In this document: positions 61,610-63,326 of the stretch, piece by piece
How the letters are laid out: the number at the start of each line of letters is the position of its first letter
Numbering within the stretch: the first letter of the stretch is position 1
Assembly (NCBI GenBank): GCA_002392325.1
Contig: DGGS01000018.1
Coordinates: 1 to 63,326, forward strand
Length of the DNA stretch: 63,326 nt
Origin: Bacteroidales bacterium UBA3868
GTDB taxonomy: Bacteria > Bacteroidota > Bacteroidia > Bacteroidales > WCHB1-69
Reading direction: 5' to 3'
Notes under the pieces: generated by a model
What the model was told of the DNA's origin: nothing
What the model saw: the letters and a program-made list of their open reading frames with translations, nothing else
Database searches by the model: none
Translations under genes and position numbers: made by a program

Positions 61610-62500
61610 ATGAAAAACCTGAAAATCATCAAAATCGAACACCAACGCATCGGATACGATGAGGCGGATATTGAAAAAATGGAATACACCGAACTCGAAG
61701 CCTCCTACAATGAGGCCGGACAAATTGTCCGTGAAGAACGCTTCGACCCCGACGGCAACCTCAACACCCTCACCATCAACCAATATAATGAGCAAGGACA
61801 ACTCATACAAGCCGAACAATATGACCAAGATCATATCCTGCTCCAAAAGTCTGTGAACACTTATAATGACCAAGGTCTTATGGTTCAACAAAGCAATTAC
61901 TTCGGTGAAGGCGATGTGGAATATGTGACCCACTTCGTGTACGATGACGATGGCCATCTTCTCCGCCAGGAAATGTACGACGATGGCAAACTGGACTATG
62001 TGGAAAAAGAAATGCATTATCAGAACGGCCTATTAATCAAAGAGTTTGAAAATGACGACTATGGCAAGACCTTGAACATCCACACCTACGAATACAACGA
62101 AAAAGGGTTGGTTTCCAAATACATCCGTGACGAGGTTCAAAACAAAGACCGCCGCACGCACGAATTCACTTACGATGAACACAACAACTGTGTGAAAGAA
62201 CTCGTTTACGATTTCAACGACATGCTGATCGCCAAAACCTATTGCCAGTTCAACGAATTAAACCAACAAGTGGAAATCGAATCTGAAGACCTCGACAACT
62301 ATCGTAAAATCACACTGGAATATGACGGCGACCAAGTGGTTAAAAACTCCATAATCAACAAGGAAGGCCAACTGACGGGCTGGGCGGAATACACCTACGA
62401 TGAAAACGGCAAGGAAAATTCCGCCAAAGAATTTATCCAGGACGAGGTCCAACCCGACCATTTCCGCCTTTTGAGAGAAACCTATTATCAACGATCCTAA
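61610..62500 (+). CDS. Cytoplasmic YD-repeat-like protein
   Basis: A 296-residue, strongly acidic protein without signal peptide or membrane segment. Almost the entire length consists of about ten units of 24-27 residues resembling YD/RHS repeats: YNEAGQIVREERFDPDGNL, YNEQGQLIQAEQYDQD, YNDQGLMVQQSNYFGEG, YDDDGHLLRQEMYDDGKL, YNEKGLVSKYIRDE, YDEHNNCVKELVYDFND, YDENGKENSAKEF. Unlike RHS toxins there is no export signal, no core RHS cleavage motif and no toxin domain. It has its own promoter and lies between the surface cassette and serS. Function unknown; a beta-sheet scaffold or binding protein is conceivable. Confidence 0.7.
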   Translation: MKNLKIIKIEHQRIGYDEADIEKMEYTELEASYNEAGQIVREERFDPDGNLNTLTINQYNEQGQLIQAEQYDQDHILLQKSVNTYNDQGLMVQQSNYFGEGDVEYVTHFVYDDDGHLLRQEMYDDGKLDYVEKEMHYQNGLLIKEFENDDYGKTLNIHTYEYNEKGLVSKYIRDEVQNKDRRTHEFTYDEHNNCVKELVYDFNDMLIAKTYCQFNELNQQVEIESEDLDNYRKITLEYDGDQVVKNSIINKEGQLTGWAEYTYDENGKENSAKEFIQDEVQPDHFRLLRETYYQRS

Positions 62501-62523
62501 AACCAACTTCACCGCATTTTTTA

Positions 62524-62531
62524 TATCTTTG
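62524..62531 (+). promoter_or_regulatory. -7 promoter box for serS
   Basis: TATCTTTG, 20 bases before the ATG at 62552. Confidence 0.65.
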
Positions 62532-62551
62532 CGCCTTAAATTTTTGAACCC

Positions 62552-63326
62552 ATGCTACAGATACAACTTTTAAGAGAAAATCCTCAAGAAGTAATTGACA
62601 GACTGAAAATCAAGAATTTCGATGCCACTGAACTGGTCAACGAGATTCGTCAACTGGATACAGACAACCGTACCCTCAAAAAGAGCTTGGATGACAACCT
62701 CATGGAGCAGAACCAAGGCGCCAAGCAGATTGGCCAACTGTTCAAAGAAGGCAAACGCGAGGAGGCCGAAGTGCTGAAAGCCCGCATGGCCGAGCTGAAA
62801 GAAACCGAAAAGGCAGACCGCGCCAAATTGCAAGAGCAGGAAGTGCTGCTGCAAAACAAGATGGTGCTGCTGCCCAATCTTCCAAGTCCCGCGGTGGCAC
62901 CGGGAAAAGGTGCTGAGGACAACGAAATCGTCTATACCGAAGGCGACGCCTCCAATTTCGACTATGACGCCATGCCTCATTGGGAGTTGGTGAAAAAATA
63001 CGACATCATTGATTTCGAGCTTGGCACCAAGATTACAGGTGCCGGATTCCCCGTTTACAAAGGCAAAGGTGCTCGTATGCAGCGCGCGCTCATTGACTTT
63101 TTCCTCGACAGCGCTGTGGCCGCCGGTTTCACTGAAATCCAACCGCCTTACATGGTGAACGAGGATTCCGCTTACGGCACCGGCCAACTTCCCGACAAAG
63201 AGGGTCAGATGTACCACTGCGAAGTGGACGACCTCTACCTCATACCAACCGCCGAAGTACCGGTGACCAACCTCTACCGCGACGTCATCATCGACGAGAA
63301 AGAGCTGCCTATCAAGAACTGCGCTT
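62552..63326 (+). CDS. serS: Seryl-tRNA synthetase, 5' part (runs off the window)
   Basis: The first 258 codons of a class II synthetase that charges tRNA-Ser (and tRNA-Sec). It starts MLQIQLLRENPQEVIDRLKIKN, followed by the long antiparallel coiled coil that grips the tRNA variable arm (about residues 28-105, RQLDTDNRTLKKSLDDN ... LKETEKADRAKLQEQ). The catalytic domain begins with HWELVKKYDIIDFELGTKITGAGFPVYKGKGARMQRALIDFF and reaches YLIPTAEVPVTNLYRD, the serine-binding TAE motif, before the window ends. The C-terminal part, including motif 3, lies outside. Confidence 0.96.
   Translation, partial: MLQIQLLRENPQEVIDRLKIKNFDATELVNEIRQLDTDNRTLKKSLDDNLMEQNQGAKQIGQLFKEGKREEAEVLKARMAELKETEKADRAKLQEQEVLLQNKMVLLPNLPSPAVAPGKGAEDNEIVYTEGDASNFDYDAMPHWELVKKYDIIDFELGTKITGAGFPVYKGKGARMQRALIDFFLDSAVAAGFTEIQPPYMVNEDSAYGTGQLPDKEGQMYHCEVDDLYLIPTAEVPVTNLYRDVIIDEKELPIKNCA

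Overview
The window looks like core chromosome of an uncultured Bacteroidota, most probably order Bacteroidales. The reasons are: nearly every gene that starts a transcription unit is preceded by the Bacteroidota -7 box TAnnTTTG; four exported proteins end in a type IX secretion (T9SS) sorting domain; there is a gingipain-like C25 peptidase and a lone DUF2436 adhesin module, both known best from Porphyromonas; and there are lineage-typical families (S46 dipeptidyl peptidase, DUF4340, DUF4369, Fibrobacter-type FISUMP domains). No rRNA, tRNA, CRISPR, IS or prophage was seen. The window is densely packed. The longest gene-free stretch is about 170 bases (57047-57216), so no gap exceeds 300.

Layout. 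1-6.0 kb (+): end of a hexapeptide acyltransferase, an outer-membrane barrel, an S46 dipeptidyl peptidase and alaS. 6.0-9.3 kb (-): fused two-domain peptide ABC ATPase, DoxX-thioredoxin membrane protein, TetR regulator. 9.3-11.6 kb (+): truA and a beta-helix lipoprotein, facing mntP (-). 12.2-16.3 kb (+): coaX, outer-membrane protein, TPR protein and lptC in one unit. 16.3-18.9 kb (-): DUF4340, ribD, yigZ. 19.0-20.6 kb (+): flippase. 20.6-23.6 kb (-): tiny lipoprotein, DUF4369 lipoprotein, cinA, xerD. 23.7-26.9 kb (+): NlpC/P60-LysM, T9SS subtilase, comF. 26.9-31.3 kb (-): C25 peptidase, surE, small membrane protein. 31.4-34.0 kb: folate cyclo-ligase (+) against purB and upp (-). 34.1-63.3 kb is all +: trkA-trkH, TPR/OmpA-like lipoprotein, HAD hydrolase, ogt, priA, Fe-S oxidoreductase, DUF2436 adhesin, miaB-mutS2, S41 peptidase-dnaG-YitT-DUF59, a pseudouridine synthase with a basic tail, U32 tRNA hydroxylation protein, a two-gene surface cassette (small T9SS protein plus a 1432-residue collagen-like/FISUMP protein), a cytoplasmic YD-repeat protein and the 5' part of serS.

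How it works together. Most of the window is housekeeping (translation, replication and repair, nucleotide and cofactor supply, K+ and Mn2+ handling) mixed with envelope and secretion functions. Asaccharolytic, peptide-based nutrition is suggested by the S46, S8 and C25 peptidases and the peptide ABC ATPase. The T9SS machinery itself must lie elsewhere.

The unusual signals are mainly in the DNA between genes: short tandem-repeat arrays (7, 8 and 9 bp) directly upstream of four genes; divergent promoters built as perfect inverted repeats; an extended promoter motif (T-tract plus GTAnnTTTGC) with a stereotyped 19-21 base distance to the start codon; a REP-like double hairpin between the two surface-cassette genes; and all six convergent gene pairs abutting or sharing stop codons. 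The best candidate for an undescribed biological module is the surface cassette at 56.5-61.5 kb, which shows a sharp change of base composition inside one gene.
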